From Prevotella sp. (GTDB taxonomy: Bacteria > Bacteroidota > Bacteroidia > Bacteroidales > Bacteroidaceae): DNA of 56,386 bases. Shown here piece by piece: positions 17,058 to 25,533 of the stretch. The translations under genes were made by a program, and so were the position numbers. The stretch is from assembly GCA_003447235.1 (NCBI GenBank), contig DLZV01000007.1:1-56386 (forward strand). The letters run 5' to 3'. The first letter of the stretch is position 1; every line of letters starts with the position of its first letter. Under the pieces are notes generated by a model that did no database searches, was not told the DNA's origin, and saw only the letters and a program-made list of their open reading frames with translations.

Positions 17058-17419
17058 GCTGCCAGGTCGTTTTTTTGCCTTCTTCACATAATAAAATGCG
17101 GAAAATCGTCGTTATCAAAAATGCAGATGGTTGCACTTGCTTCGAGTGAAGATTTGTTTTACGATCCATCTAATGTTATTGTATGCGCGTACTTTAATTA
17201 TATGGACGTTGAGACGAGTTTCCTGCAGGAGGTCATGTGTGATGACTGTTCGGAGAAAATGCTAGAGGCACTAGCTTTCGTCTCTTAACGCATCTTTGAA
17301 AGTGTGCAAATTGTCGGAAAATGCCCGCCAGTGGTTGATATGTGTTAGAGTAGGGGTTTTTGCACAGGAAAATAACCGTTAAAAGTTATTAATCTGTTGC
17401 CAGTTCCCCATTATATTGC
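17058..17419. other. Intergenic stretch with a possible gene remnant
   Basis: No full-length gene is visible between the lipoprotein and the exbB promoter. The stretch contains a short frame (17121-17288) listed separately and a further ATG at 17096 opening a 17-codon frame (MRKIVVIKNADGCTCFE) in another phase. Confidence 0.5.
17121..17288 (+). pseudogene. 55-codon frame, possible decayed LytTR-type remnant
   Basis: Reads MQMVALASSEDLFYDPSNVI, then VCAYFNYMDVETSF and an acidic end. The pattern SSEDLFYDPSNVIV, then a NY-containing strand, loosely resembles the start of LytTR DNA-binding domains, and the preceding frame (MRKIVVIKNADG) resembles what normally precedes it. If so, a one-base shift and loss of the C-terminal half broke the gene. 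A functional small protein or a chance frame are both possible. Confidence 0.25.
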
Positions 17420-17427
17420 TAACTTTG
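17420..17427 (+). promoter_or_regulatory. -7 element TAACTTTG for the exbB operon
   Basis: Full -7 match with a -33-like TGTTG (17394-17398) 21 bases upstream. The leader to exbB would be about 120 bases. Confidence 0.65.
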
Positions 17428-17549
17428 CGGGACGAAGTGGAAACGCTGTTCGTATGCGGCTGAAGTGTGGCCGAACGAAGCATCCGCTATAATGAAAAAG
17501 AGATTAATTCAAATTCATTAATAACTAAAAATTAATTTTCATCAAAATT

Positions 17550-18389
17550 ATGGCAACACAACAAAAAGCTGCAGCCCCCAAGAAGAACTCTGAGGGCTTT
17601 CAGGGAGTAAGAGGCGCATTCTGGATTATCGTGGTCTGCGCTGCTATCGCATTCACGCTGTTCTTCACTTGGTTCGGCGCAGGTATGCACTTCGAAGGCG
17701 GTGTGACCTCTGGTGCTCCGCTTGATGTTTGGGGTACTATCTTCAAGGGTGGTATCGTCGTGCCTGTCATCCAGTCTCTGTTGCTCACGGTGCTCGCTAT
17801 GGGTATCGAGCGTCAGCTCGCTCTGAAGACCGCTTTCGGTAAGGGTGCTCTTCCCAAGTTCGTCCAGAACATCAAGGCCGCTCTCGCTGCCGGCGACATG
17901 GCTAAGGCTCAGAAGCTCTGCGATCAGCAGCGTGGTAGCGTGGCCAACGTGGTTAGCGCTTCTCTCGCCGCCTACAAGGACATGGAGACGGGTGCCAACG
18001 CTTCTCTGAAGAAGGCCCAGAAGGTCGCCAAGATCCAGCAGGCTCACGAGGAGGCTACTCAGCTTGAGATGCCGACCCTCACGATGAACCTCCCGATCAT
18101 CGCTACGATCGTTACGCTCGGTACGCTGACTGGTCTGTTCGGTACTGTGACGGGTATGATCAAGTCCTTCTCCGCAATGGGTGAAGGTGGTGGCGCTGAC
18201 TCTGCTGCCCTGTCAGTCGGTATTTCTGAGGCTCTTATCAACACCGCGTTCGGTATCGGAACGTCTTGGTTCGCTGTGGTTTTCTACAACTACTTCACGA
18301 ACAAGGTGGACAAGTTGACTTACGCCCTCGACGAGGTTGGTTATTCTATCGCTCAGACATACGAAGCAAACCACACGGAAGAGGCTTAA
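17550..18389 (+). CDS. exbB: ExbB/MotA/TolQ proton channel protein
   Basis: Inner-membrane proton-channel subunit that, with ExbD, uses proton motive force to drive TonB. The 279-residue protein has a cytoplasmic N-terminus, a first helix at about 24-45, a second near 68-88, a cytoplasmic domain (about 89-180), and two more helices (about 184-208 and 228-252), the normal MotA/TolQ/ExbB plan. The motifs GLFGTVTGMIKSF and ISEALINTAFGI are the conserved channel helices with the proton-path Thr/Ser residues. It is the first gene of a six-gene operon with two exbD genes, tonB, a phosphate-binding-like protein and a TPR protein, as seen in many Bacteroidota. Confidence 0.93.
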   Translation: MATQQKAAAPKKNSEGFQGVRGAFWIIVVCAAIAFTLFFTWFGAGMHFEGGVTSGAPLDVWGTIFKGGIVVPVIQSLLLTVLAMGIERQLALKTAFGKGALPKFVQNIKAALAAGDMAKAQKLCDQQRGSVANVVSASLAAYKDMETGANASLKKAQKVAKIQQAHEEATQLEMPTLTMNLPIIATIVTLGTLTGLFGTVTGMIKSFSAMGEGGGADSAALSVGISEALINTAFGIGTSWFAVVFYNYFTNKVDKLTYALDEVGYSIAQTYEANHTEEA

Positions 18390-18420
18390 TTTTTGCTGAC
18401 CCTTTTAAAATTTTATCGCT

Positions 18421-19062
18421 ATGGGTAAAGTAAAAATTAAGAAAGAGGACGTCTGGATCGACATGACTCCGATGTCGGATGTCATGACGCTGCTCCTCAC
18501 TTTCTTCATGCTCACCTCCACGTTCGTGAAGCCTGAGCCTGTGAAAGTGAACGTGCCGAAGTCTGTGTCGCAGATAGACGTTCCTGCTAATGACGTAATG
18601 ACGATCCTCGTCAATCCGGTCATGGGACCGGACAACAAGCCTACGGGTGAGGGTCAGGTGTTCTTGCGCATCGACAATACGAAGGTGCTCGGTGGCATGG
18701 CACAGGATGTGGGGCTCAACCTCACGCCGAAGCTCATGGAGACCTTCAAGGCCGAGACCACGTTTGGTGCGCCTCTCGACAAGCTGCCCGGCTACCTCGC
18801 TATGGCTCCTGGCCAGCGTTCGAAGATGCTTCCCAAGATGGGTATCCCTCTTGACAGTATCAACGGCGGACAGAGCGAGTTCCAGCAGTGGGTCTATGCC
18901 TATGAGAACCAGATGGGTACGGTGGACAACGTGAAGATTGCTATCAAGTCTGACTCACGTACTCCGTACAAGACGGTTCGCAAGGTGATGGACGAGCTTC
19001 AGGCACTGGGTGTCTCCGACTATTATTTGATAACTGAGTTGAAGAATAAGCAGGAGGATTAA
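18421..19062 (+). CDS. exbD: ExbD/TolR family protein, first copy
   Basis: Single-helix partner of ExbB that transfers proton-motive energy to TonB. The 213-residue protein has the canonical start IDMTPMSDVMTLLLTFFMLTS, where Asp20 is the essential proton-carrying residue in the helix (about 18-36). The rest is periplasmic, longer than the roughly 140-residue Proteobacterial ExbD. The C-terminal part (VRKVMDELQALGVSDYYLITEL) has the typical ExbD/TolR peptidoglycan-side fold. It follows exbB by about 30 bases. Two different exbD genes in one operon suggest an asymmetric ExbD dimer; that is inference. Confidence 0.92.
   Translation: MGKVKIKKEDVWIDMTPMSDVMTLLLTFFMLTSTFVKPEPVKVNVPKSVSQIDVPANDVMTILVNPVMGPDNKPTGEGQVFLRIDNTKVLGGMAQDVGLNLTPKLMETFKAETTFGAPLDKLPGYLAMAPGQRSKMLPKMGIPLDSINGGQSEFQQWVYAYENQMGTVDNVKIAIKSDSRTPYKTVRKVMDELQALGVSDYYLITELKNKQED
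19052..19057 (+). promoter_or_regulatory. Strong Shine-Dalgarno site before second exbD
   Basis: AGGAGG lies 7 bases before the ATG at 19065 and inside the end of the preceding exbD. Such strong sites are uncommon in this genome's other genes. Confidence 0.6.
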
Positions 19063-19064
19063 TA

Positions 19065-19715
19065 ATGGCAAAGAAAAAAGAAAGCAAACAGAAGAAGATC
19101 AATGTCCGCGTCGACTTTACGCCGATGGTGGATATGCTCATGCTGTTGATTACCTTCTTCATGCTCTGTACTACGCTGAGCAAGCCGTCCTCCATGCAGA
19201 TTTCCATGCCTGCCGACGAGCAAAACCAAAACGAGAAGGATCAGAAGGAGGCCAAGCAGAGTGCTACTGTAACGCTCTATCTGGCTGCCGACAATAAGAT
19301 CTATCACGGTGAGGGTATCCCTAAGTACAGTGATCCCAACTGGATTAAGGAGACCACCTGGGGCGACACGGGACTTCGTGACGTGCTTCGTAACCACATT
19401 ACGGAGGAGCGTGTGAAGCCGGTCGTCGTGATGGAGCTTGCTGTCAAGGAACTTTTGGCTGAGCAGAAGGCCAATCCCAAGAAGATCACGGACGCTGTCT
19501 TCAAGCAGAGAATGAGTGACATCAAGTCGGGTAATCTCAAGAACAAGAAGATCACCCCGCTGACGATCATCATCAAGCCGACGGACAACGCTACGTATCG
19601 CAATGTGATTGACGCCCTCGATGAGATGCAGATTTTGAATATTGGTATTTACGTGATTGACAAGATCAACGATCAGGACCGCGAGTTGCTCGCCCTGAAG
19701 AAGATCAAGTTGTAA
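19065..19715 (+). CDS. exbD: ExbD/TolR family protein, second copy
   Basis: Second, divergent ExbD of the operon, 216 residues. It begins with a very Lys-rich cytoplasmic tail (MAKKKESKQKKINV), then VDFTPMVDMLMLLITFFML, with Asp23 as the essential residue in the single transmembrane helix. The periplasmic part is larger than in enterobacterial ExbD and carries extra loops around 60-150. The C-terminal region (TYRNVIDALDEMQILNIGIYVI) is the standard ExbD fold. It starts 2 bases after the first exbD stop and has a strong Shine-Dalgarno site, so translation is closely coupled. Confidence 0.92.
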   Translation: MAKKKESKQKKINVRVDFTPMVDMLMLLITFFMLCTTLSKPSSMQISMPADEQNQNEKDQKEAKQSATVTLYLAADNKIYHGEGIPKYSDPNWIKETTWGDTGLRDVLRNHITEERVKPVVVMELAVKELLAEQKANPKKITDAVFKQRMSDIKSGNLKNKKITPLTIIIKPTDNATYRNVIDALDEMQILNIGIYVIDKINDQDRELLALKKIKL

Positions 19716-19751
19716 TGTCGCGTAAGTTAACGATTAAAAAGAAAGAATACA

Positions 19752-20633
19752 ATGGCAAAGATAGATCTTTACGATCCTAAATGGGTCGACATGGTATTCG
19801 CTGGAAAGAACCAGGCTTACGGTGCCTATGTGCTCCGTAAGGGTACTTCCAGTCGCAATATCAAAGCCTTGCTCATTCTGATTTGCGCTGCAGTCCTCAT
19901 CGGTGGATTCCTCGGTTATCTCGTTTGGAAGAACAAGCATGATGCTGAGTTGCTCGCAGAGTATAATCAGAAGATGGAGCTGAAAGCGCTCCAGGAAGCA
20001 CAGAAAGAAGCTGAAAAGCAGAAGGATAAGCCGAAGCCGAAACCCAAAATCGAGCCCGAGAAGATCGTGCCTGAGGTGAAATCGACGAAGGTGAATACCG
20101 TTCCTGTCATCAAGGAGGACGACAAGGTTGATGAGTCCAAGATGATGCAGACCATGGAGAAGCTGGTCGATGACAAGCGTTCTTCAGGTGTTGAGGAGGT
20201 GAAGGGTACTGACAACGCTACTGCTGTTGCCGCTGCTCCTTCCGTTGCTACCCCTGCTGAGGTTGCACCGCCGCCTCCCCCTGTGAAGAAGGAAGAGCCG
20301 AAGCCTGAGGTTAAGGAGGTCGAGAACAAGATCTTCACCGTGGCTGAGCAGATGCCTTCGTTCAAGGGTAACGTCAACTCTTGGTTGTCAAGCCACTTGC
20401 AGTATCCGGCTGTTGCCGCCGAAAACGGTATCCAGGGCCGCGTTATTGTGAAGTTCGTCGTCGGTAAGGACGGTAGTGTGAGCCAGGCACAGGTGGTACG
20501 TGGCGTGGATCCCGCTCTCGATCGTGAGGCACTCCGCGTCGTGAACTCCATGCCGAGGTGGAACCCGGGTATGAACAATGGTCAGCCCGCCAACGTATGG
20601 TTCACGTTGCCTATCAACTTCAAGCTTCAGTAA
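19752..20633 (+). CDS. tonB: TonB energy transducer
   Basis: Spans the periplasm and passes proton-motive energy from ExbB/ExbD to outer-membrane TonB-dependent receptors. The 293-residue protein has a short cytoplasmic N-terminus, one transmembrane helix (about 37-58), a coiled Lys/Gln/Glu stretch, then a periplasmic Pro/Lys-rich arm (KPKPKPKIEPEKIVPEVK, and PPPPPVKKEEPKPEVKEV). The C-terminal TonB domain (about 205-293) holds LQYPAVAAENGIQGRVIVKF and ends in WFTLPINFKLQ, the usual final strand. It follows the second exbD by 36 bases. Confidence 0.93.
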   Translation: MAKIDLYDPKWVDMVFAGKNQAYGAYVLRKGTSSRNIKALLILICAAVLIGGFLGYLVWKNKHDAELLAEYNQKMELKALQEAQKEAEKQKDKPKPKPKIEPEKIVPEVKSTKVNTVPVIKEDDKVDESKMMQTMEKLVDDKRSSGVEEVKGTDNATAVAAAPSVATPAEVAPPPPPVKKEEPKPEVKEVENKIFTVAEQMPSFKGNVNSWLSSHLQYPAVAAENGIQGRVIVKFVVGKDGSVSQAQVVRGVDPALDREALRVVNSMPRWNPGMNNGQPANVWFTLPINFKLQ

Positions 20634-20661
20634 TATCAGATTCTGAACACTACGTTTCTTT

Positions 20662-21627
20662 ATGAAGAAATACACATTCTACATTTCAATTGTAGGATTA
20701 CTCATTGCTGCCTCGGCCGTTCTTTCTTGCTCCAACAAGAAGAACGACCGAGGTGGTCGTACTGATACTCCTACATCAGGCACCATCACCTTCTATGCGG
20801 ATGAGAGTTTTAGCCCCATCATCGAGGAGGAGAGAAAACAGTTTGAATATACCTACCCGAAGGCACATCTCAAGGCGGTATATACGGACCAAAATACGGG
20901 TATGAACCAACTGATGGCTCTGAAAACGTGTCTGCTCATCACCTCCCGCGACCTGACCAAGGGCGAGAGCGCGATGTTTTCGACCAAACAGACCAAGGCT
21001 GTTTCCTTCCCTATCGGCTATGATGGCGTAGCCCTTATTGTCAATCGAAACAACAGAGATACTCTCATCACCGAGGCGGCTGCACGCAAGATATTCAGCG
21101 GCGAGGTGACGAAGTGGAATCAAATATACAAACATTCATCTCTCGGCGATATCGAGGTGGTGTTCGACAATCGTGCCTCTGGCACGTTGTTCTGGGTGGA
21201 GGATTCCTTGCTTGGAGGCAAGCATATCACTCAGAAGAATATTGTCGCAGCCAAATCGAGCAGGGGCGTGATCGACTATGTCAAGCGGACTCCCAATGCC
21301 ATTGGCGTGGTGGGTTCCAACTGGATCAGCGACACCCGCGACAGTACCAATCTCACCTTCTTGAAGGACATCACGGTGATGTCGGTCTCTACGCAGGACG
21401 AGGCTACAAAGAGCAATAGCTTTAAGCCTTATCAGTATTATCTGCTCAATGGTTACTATCCCTTCTGCCGTACTATCTACTGCATCGTAGTTGACCCCTT
21501 CCGTGCCTTGCCATGGAGCTTCTCCAATTATATCACAGGACCGATCGGCCAGTTGATTATCTTGAAGTCGGGCATTCTGCCCTACCGTGGTGACATTCAG
21601 GTGCGACAGGTAAATATTAAGCAATAG
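20662..21627 (+). CDS. PstS-like substrate-binding lipoprotein
   Basis: A 321-residue periplasmic-type binding protein of the PstS/phosphate-binding fold. The signal ends in the lipobox VLSC (Cys23). Family segments seen are ITFYADESFSP, MALKTCLLITSRDLTKGE, GYDGVALIVN, IFSGEVTKWNQI and the loop FDNRASGT near residues 170-180. The ligand cannot be determined; a phosphate-like anion is only inferred from the fold. It is not beside pst transporter genes but inside the exbB-tonB operon, as in other Bacteroidota, so it probably works with TonB-linked transport or surface signalling rather than ABC phosphate uptake. Confidence 0.85.
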   Translation: MKKYTFYISIVGLLIAASAVLSCSNKKNDRGGRTDTPTSGTITFYADESFSPIIEEERKQFEYTYPKAHLKAVYTDQNTGMNQLMALKTCLLITSRDLTKGESAMFSTKQTKAVSFPIGYDGVALIVNRNNRDTLITEAAARKIFSGEVTKWNQIYKHSSLGDIEVVFDNRASGTLFWVEDSLLGGKHITQKNIVAAKSSRGVIDYVKRTPNAIGVVGSNWISDTRDSTNLTFLKDITVMSVSTQDEATKSNSFKPYQYYLLNGYYPFCRTIYCIVVDPFRALPWSFSNYITGPIGQLIILKSGILPYRGDIQVRQVNIKQ

Positions 21628-21721
21628 CATTAAACCTTTTCAAGGCTGTGATGTCATAGAATCAAACAGCCTTCAGAGAGTGAGATAACGAGTGTATTAA
21701 ACAAAGAAATTCTTTAAGAGT

Positions 21722-23152
21722 ATGAAAGTCAAAAAATATCTTTTAGCTGGTGTGCTGACGCTGAGCTTGTCGGCACCCGTTTTCGGACAGGAAGTGAGTT
21801 ATCAGGAAGCCCTCAAGCCCATTGCTGCGGCCCTCAACGCTGATCCCAACAACCCCAAGGCTGCCAAGGATCTGGTGAAGGACTATCTGAAGGAGTACAA
21901 GAAGGATGCCGATGCCATCGTTGGCTTGGGTACCATCTATCTTCAGGTTCACAATTTCGAGAAGGCACAGGAGATGGCAGACCTCGTCTTGGCCAACAAG
22001 AAGATGAACCAGAGCAATGCCTATATGCTCTTGGGTGACATTGCTGCCCTTCAGGACAGTGTAGGTAATGCTGGTGCTGCCGCCACGCAATACCAGACGG
22101 CTATTAGTATTGATCCGCAGAACGTTCTCGCCTATGAGCGCTATGCTCGCGTCTATCGCCACGTCAGTCCTGAGACGGCTGTGAAGAAGTTGGAGGAGCT
22201 TCGTCAGGTAAAGCCGGACTATCCCGTCGAGGTGAAGGCTGCTGAGATCATGCTCGCCGACCAGAAGTATGCCGAGGCTGCCAAGTGGTTTGCCAAGGCT
22301 CCGAAGACCCAGCTTGACGAGACGGCCTACTACCAGTACATCGTAGCTGAATTCTATTCTGGCAACGCTAAGAATGCGCTCGAGGTAGCTCGTCATGGTC
22401 TGCAGAAGTATGCCGGCAGTGAGTATCTGAGCCGTCTTGCCGTCATGGCTGCCGTTGATCAAAACCAGTTCCCTGAGGCCCTGACCTACAGCGAGAACGT
22501 GATGCGCGGTAAGGAGCAGAAGAATTATAACGACTATTATTACTATGGTCAGGCTCTGGCCGGCAACGACAAGTTCCAGGAGGCTATCAATGCCTACAAC
22601 AAGTGTTTGGAGCTGAAGCCGGGTGAGGTTGATCCGCTCAGCAAGTTGTCTGCCGCTTATGCTGGTTTGGGCGACGGTGACAAGGCCTTGGATTTCCAGC
22701 GTCAGTACCTGGAGAAGGGCACCAATATCACCTCTACCGACTGGGCTGATTTCGCTGGCATCTATATCAAGATGGGTGATCAGGTTGACAGCCTCGACCA
22801 CGCCAAGGCTGTTGGCTATTATACGCAGGCCATGGATGTCTATGAGAAGATGACCGAGAAGTTCCCCACCTTAAAGGATTGGTGCTGGGTGGCCGAGGCT
22901 TCGGTCGCTCTCGGTAAGTTGAAGGATCTCGACAAGGTTCGCGATCTCTATACGAAGGTCGCAGAGTATGAAGAGGCCAAGGCAGACAAGAGCGATGCCA
23001 ATACGAAGAACTATCTCTCTGCTGCTTATTACTTCCTCGGCTACTACTATGCTGGCAAGAATGATGCAGAGACGTCGAAGAGCTATTTCGAGAAGCTCAT
23101 TCAGATCGACCCCGAAAATGCTGAGGCAAAGAAGGCCCTTGGCTTGGAATAA
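21722..23152 (+). CDS. Secreted TPR-repeat protein
   Basis: A 476-residue protein with signal peptide (cleavage near PVFGQE, residues 22-24) and many tetratricopeptide-type helix pairs across the whole chain, such as VGLGTIYLQVHNFEKAQEMADLVL, ALAGNDKFQEAINAYNKCLELKP, and ETSKSYFEKLIQIDPENAEAKKAL near the end. TPR arrays act as protein-binding scaffolds, so it probably assembles envelope complexes in the periplasm. It is the last gene of the exbB operon: the gap from the PstS-like gene is about 95 bases, and a strong terminator follows. Confidence 0.85.
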   Translation: MKVKKYLLAGVLTLSLSAPVFGQEVSYQEALKPIAAALNADPNNPKAAKDLVKDYLKEYKKDADAIVGLGTIYLQVHNFEKAQEMADLVLANKKMNQSNAYMLLGDIAALQDSVGNAGAAATQYQTAISIDPQNVLAYERYARVYRHVSPETAVKKLEELRQVKPDYPVEVKAAEIMLADQKYAEAAKWFAKAPKTQLDETAYYQYIVAEFYSGNAKNALEVARHGLQKYAGSEYLSRLAVMAAVDQNQFPEALTYSENVMRGKEQKNYNDYYYYGQALAGNDKFQEAINAYNKCLELKPGEVDPLSKLSAAYAGLGDGDKALDFQRQYLEKGTNITSTDWADFAGIYIKMGDQVDSLDHAKAVGYYTQAMDVYEKMTEKFPTLKDWCWVAEASVALGKLKDLDKVRDLYTKVAEYEEAKADKSDANTKNYLSAAYYFLGYYYAGKNDAETSKSYFEKLIQIDPENAEAKKALGLE

Positions 23153-23180
23153 GATAGAACGTTACAATATGTGATATAGA

Positions 23181-23223
23181 AATATGCGTGTATTGCTCAC
23201 TTGTGATACGCGCATATTTTTTT
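23181..23223 (+). terminator. Rho-independent terminator of the exbB operon
   Basis: AATATGCGTGTAT (23181-23193) pairs with 23206-23218 with one mismatch, followed by a run of seven T. It ends the exbB-to-TPR operon. Confidence 0.85.
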
Positions 23224-23273
23224 CGTCGAATAGAAGCCCGATGCTCTTGGCTTCTGCTATAAACAAATTATTA

Positions 23274-25124
23274 ATGACTCACCGTTTCTCCATCTTCACG
23301 CTCGCATCCCTCCTTCTGTTGGTTTGTGTCGGCACTTCGGCCAAAAAGCGTACCTTCAATGAGGCAAAAGCTATTGCGCAGCGTCAGGCAACCAGCCTTG
23401 GCGCCACACTCTCCTCTGCCTCCATCGAGACTGCTAAGCGTCTGAACGCTTCCCCTGCAACAGGCGAATCTCGTGCCTATTATGTTTTTCCGCATGATAA
23501 GGGAATGGGATTTACCATTGTCTCTGGAGACGACCTGTTGCCCGAGATCGTAGCCTATTCCGATCGTGGCACTTATGATGTGACCAAGCTTCCCGATGGT
23601 TACAAGATGTTTCTCGACCTCTATTCCCATTTGGTCGATGACCTCTCTCATCAGCAGCCTATGGCCGTGCAGACGGCATCCCAGGCTCAGCGCCGATCTC
23701 AGGCCAAGGCCGCACTACCCGTCGTAGCTCCTTTGCTGGGTGACAGAATGTGGAATCAGTATGCTCCCTTCAACAATCTCTGTCCAAAGGACGGCACCAA
23801 GCAGACGGTCACCGGCTGTGTGGCTACGGCATTGGCGCACGTCTTTGCTTATTGGCGTTTCCCTGAAGCACTCATGGCAGACATTCCTGCTTATACGACC
23901 CATACCAAGCGATTGAGCGTGCCGGCCATTGAAAAGGGTGAACCCTACGATTGGGACAGAATGCTCGATATCTACGAGGAAGGCTACTACTCGCAAGAGG
24001 AAGCCGATGCTGTCGCCAAACTGATGTTGCATTGTGGCGCAGCACTCCAGATGGACTATACCAGTAGCGGTTCTGGAGCCAATATATTCCTTGCCAAACT
24101 CACGAAGTATTTCGGTTATGACGCTGAGACCATGCAGGAAGTGGAGCGCGACAACTATTCTTTAGAGGACTGGATGAACCTATTGGATGCCGAGCTGCAA
24201 GCTAAGCGTCCTGTCATGTATAGCGGCAACAGTTCTACCGTTGGCCACCAGTTTGTTTGTGATGGTTCCGACGGCGATGGTCTTTATCACATCAACTGGG
24301 GTTGGGGTGGTTATCAAGACGGCTATTTTGACATTTCCCTCCTCAATCCTGACAAGGGAGGTGCTGGATCTGGCTCGGATGCCGACGGCTATACCAATGG
24401 TTGCCGCGCGATCATTGGACTTCAGCCTGGCGATGGCACGGTCACGGTAGAGCCGCTGCTCTTGGTCAGTGCCACGACCAACGCGGAACCTGGCGAGTAC
24501 GAAAGGGAGAATGCTACCATTTATGGCCATACTGTGGAGGCACCCTTGGTCAAGGATGGCGATGCCATATTCACCTATGGAATACAGAACAATGGCGAAT
24601 CAACCTCTCTGATGTATAGAATGGATATGTGGGGGTATCCTTCCAAAACTTATCAAAATAAGATGGAGACAACCGACTTGCCGGGCAATGGCGCAATTAC
24701 CTATGTCTCGACGAGCGTTCTGCCGGAAGAGTTTGATGGCGACCGTAGCATTACCTGTATCTTCAATGCCTATGTTAACGACATGTATGACTATCTTCCT
24801 TCCTCGATGGACGAATGGAAACTCTATATCTTGGACCCAGAGATGAAGGGCTATAGCTACCGAATGAATCCTGCCCAGCTCTTTGTCTATGTGGCTGGCG
24901 ATACGCCTTCTGCCATCCAGCAGGTCGGAGAATCGGAACTTAATCGTTTCTACGGCGACCAGGGCGAGTTGGTGGTCATTGCCAATCGCTCGGGAGTCGT
25001 TCCCGTTTTTGGACTCGATGGTCGCAAGTTGTGCGAGGTCAATGCAGTTGGCGGTAGCACGGTTCGCGTGCCCCTCAAGGCTGGCGTCTATATCGTCAAG
25101 GGCCGTAAAGTTGTCGTAAGATAG
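23274..25124 (+). CDS. C10-family cysteine protease (streptopain/interpain type)
   Basis: Secreted cysteine protease related to SpeB and Prevotella interpain A. I start at the ATG at 23274 because it gives a clean signal peptide (MTHRFSIFTLASLLLLVCVG) and because the earlier in-frame ATG lies inside a terminator. The 616-residue protein has a propeptide (about 25-150), catalytic Cys182 in TVTGCVATALAH and His325 in STVGHQFVCDG, with the supporting INWGWGGYQDGYF block. Residues after about 400 form beta domains and end in AGVYIVKGRKVVVR, much like a type IX secretion C-terminal signal. It likely degrades host or dietary proteins. The gene stands alone between two strong terminators. Confidence 0.92.
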   Translation: MTHRFSIFTLASLLLLVCVGTSAKKRTFNEAKAIAQRQATSLGATLSSASIETAKRLNASPATGESRAYYVFPHDKGMGFTIVSGDDLLPEIVAYSDRGTYDVTKLPDGYKMFLDLYSHLVDDLSHQQPMAVQTASQAQRRSQAKAALPVVAPLLGDRMWNQYAPFNNLCPKDGTKQTVTGCVATALAHVFAYWRFPEALMADIPAYTTHTKRLSVPAIEKGEPYDWDRMLDIYEEGYYSQEEADAVAKLMLHCGAALQMDYTSSGSGANIFLAKLTKYFGYDAETMQEVERDNYSLEDWMNLLDAELQAKRPVMYSGNSSTVGHQFVCDGSDGDGLYHINWGWGGYQDGYFDISLLNPDKGGAGSGSDADGYTNGCRAIIGLQPGDGTVTVEPLLLVSATTNAEPGEYERENATIYGHTVEAPLVKDGDAIFTYGIQNNGESTSLMYRMDMWGYPSKTYQNKMETTDLPGNGAITYVSTSVLPEEFDGDRSITCIFNAYVNDMYDYLPSSMDEWKLYILDPEMKGYSYRMNPAQLFVYVAGDTPSAIQQVGESELNRFYGDQGELVVIANRSGVVPVFGLDGRKLCEVNAVGGSTVRVPLKAGVYIVKGRKVVVR

Positions 25125-25175
25125 ACGTAGATAATTAATAGGTGGGGTAGGCGTTGCTCGTTTACCCTTTTGCAG

Positions 25176-25238
25176 TCAAGGTGTCCCGAAGCAGAAGCTC
25201 ATTGGTCGTGAGCATCCATCGGGACACCTTGATTTTTT
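25176..25238 (+). terminator. Strong terminator after the C10 protease gene
   Basis: Perfect 14-bp stem (TCAAGGTGTCCCGA, 25176-25189 with 25219-25232), an inner 4-bp stem in the loop, then six T. Confidence 0.9.
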
Positions 25239-25294
25239 CCTTTTTATAGTGTCTGCGCAGCGTCCCTCTAAATGAGGTGTCAGGTGGGGTAAAA

Positions 25295-25376
25295 AAGTAA
25301 GTTAAGTTCATGAGCCGATGAAGTTAACTTCGTAGGGCGATGAAGTTAACTTCGTGGGCCGGTGAAGTCAATATGC
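25295..25376. repeat. 22-bp tandem repeat with palindromic core
   Basis: Two near-identical 22-base units (25317-25338 and 25339-25360), each with the 12-base palindrome GAAGTTAACTTC (25320-25331, 25342-25353), are flanked by two degraded units. It lies between the protease terminator and the holB promoter. The 22-base spacing is close to two helical turns. Confidence 0.8.
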
Positions 25377-25492
25377 TTTTTGGGGGTGAAATGGAAGGGT
25401 CAATACCGCCTTTTGTCCTTGCGCATCCTGCAGATAAAATCTCCCTCAAGATAAAATGTGGTCTGTTGCGCCCTCGTTTGAACCTTTTTTAT

Positions 25493-25500
25493 TAACTTTG
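25493..25500 (+). promoter_or_regulatory. -7 element TAACTTTG for holB-ricT-gldH
   Basis: Full TAnnTTTG match 33 bases before the holB ATG at 25534. Confidence 0.65.
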
Positions 25501-25533
25501 TACCCTAAAACCAATATCGAGAGAAGCGGAGAG

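Noticed and set aside
23184..23273. Upstream extension of the C10 protease frame
   Set aside because: It begins inside the terminator of the preceding operon, and the ATG at 23274 yields a proper signal peptide.
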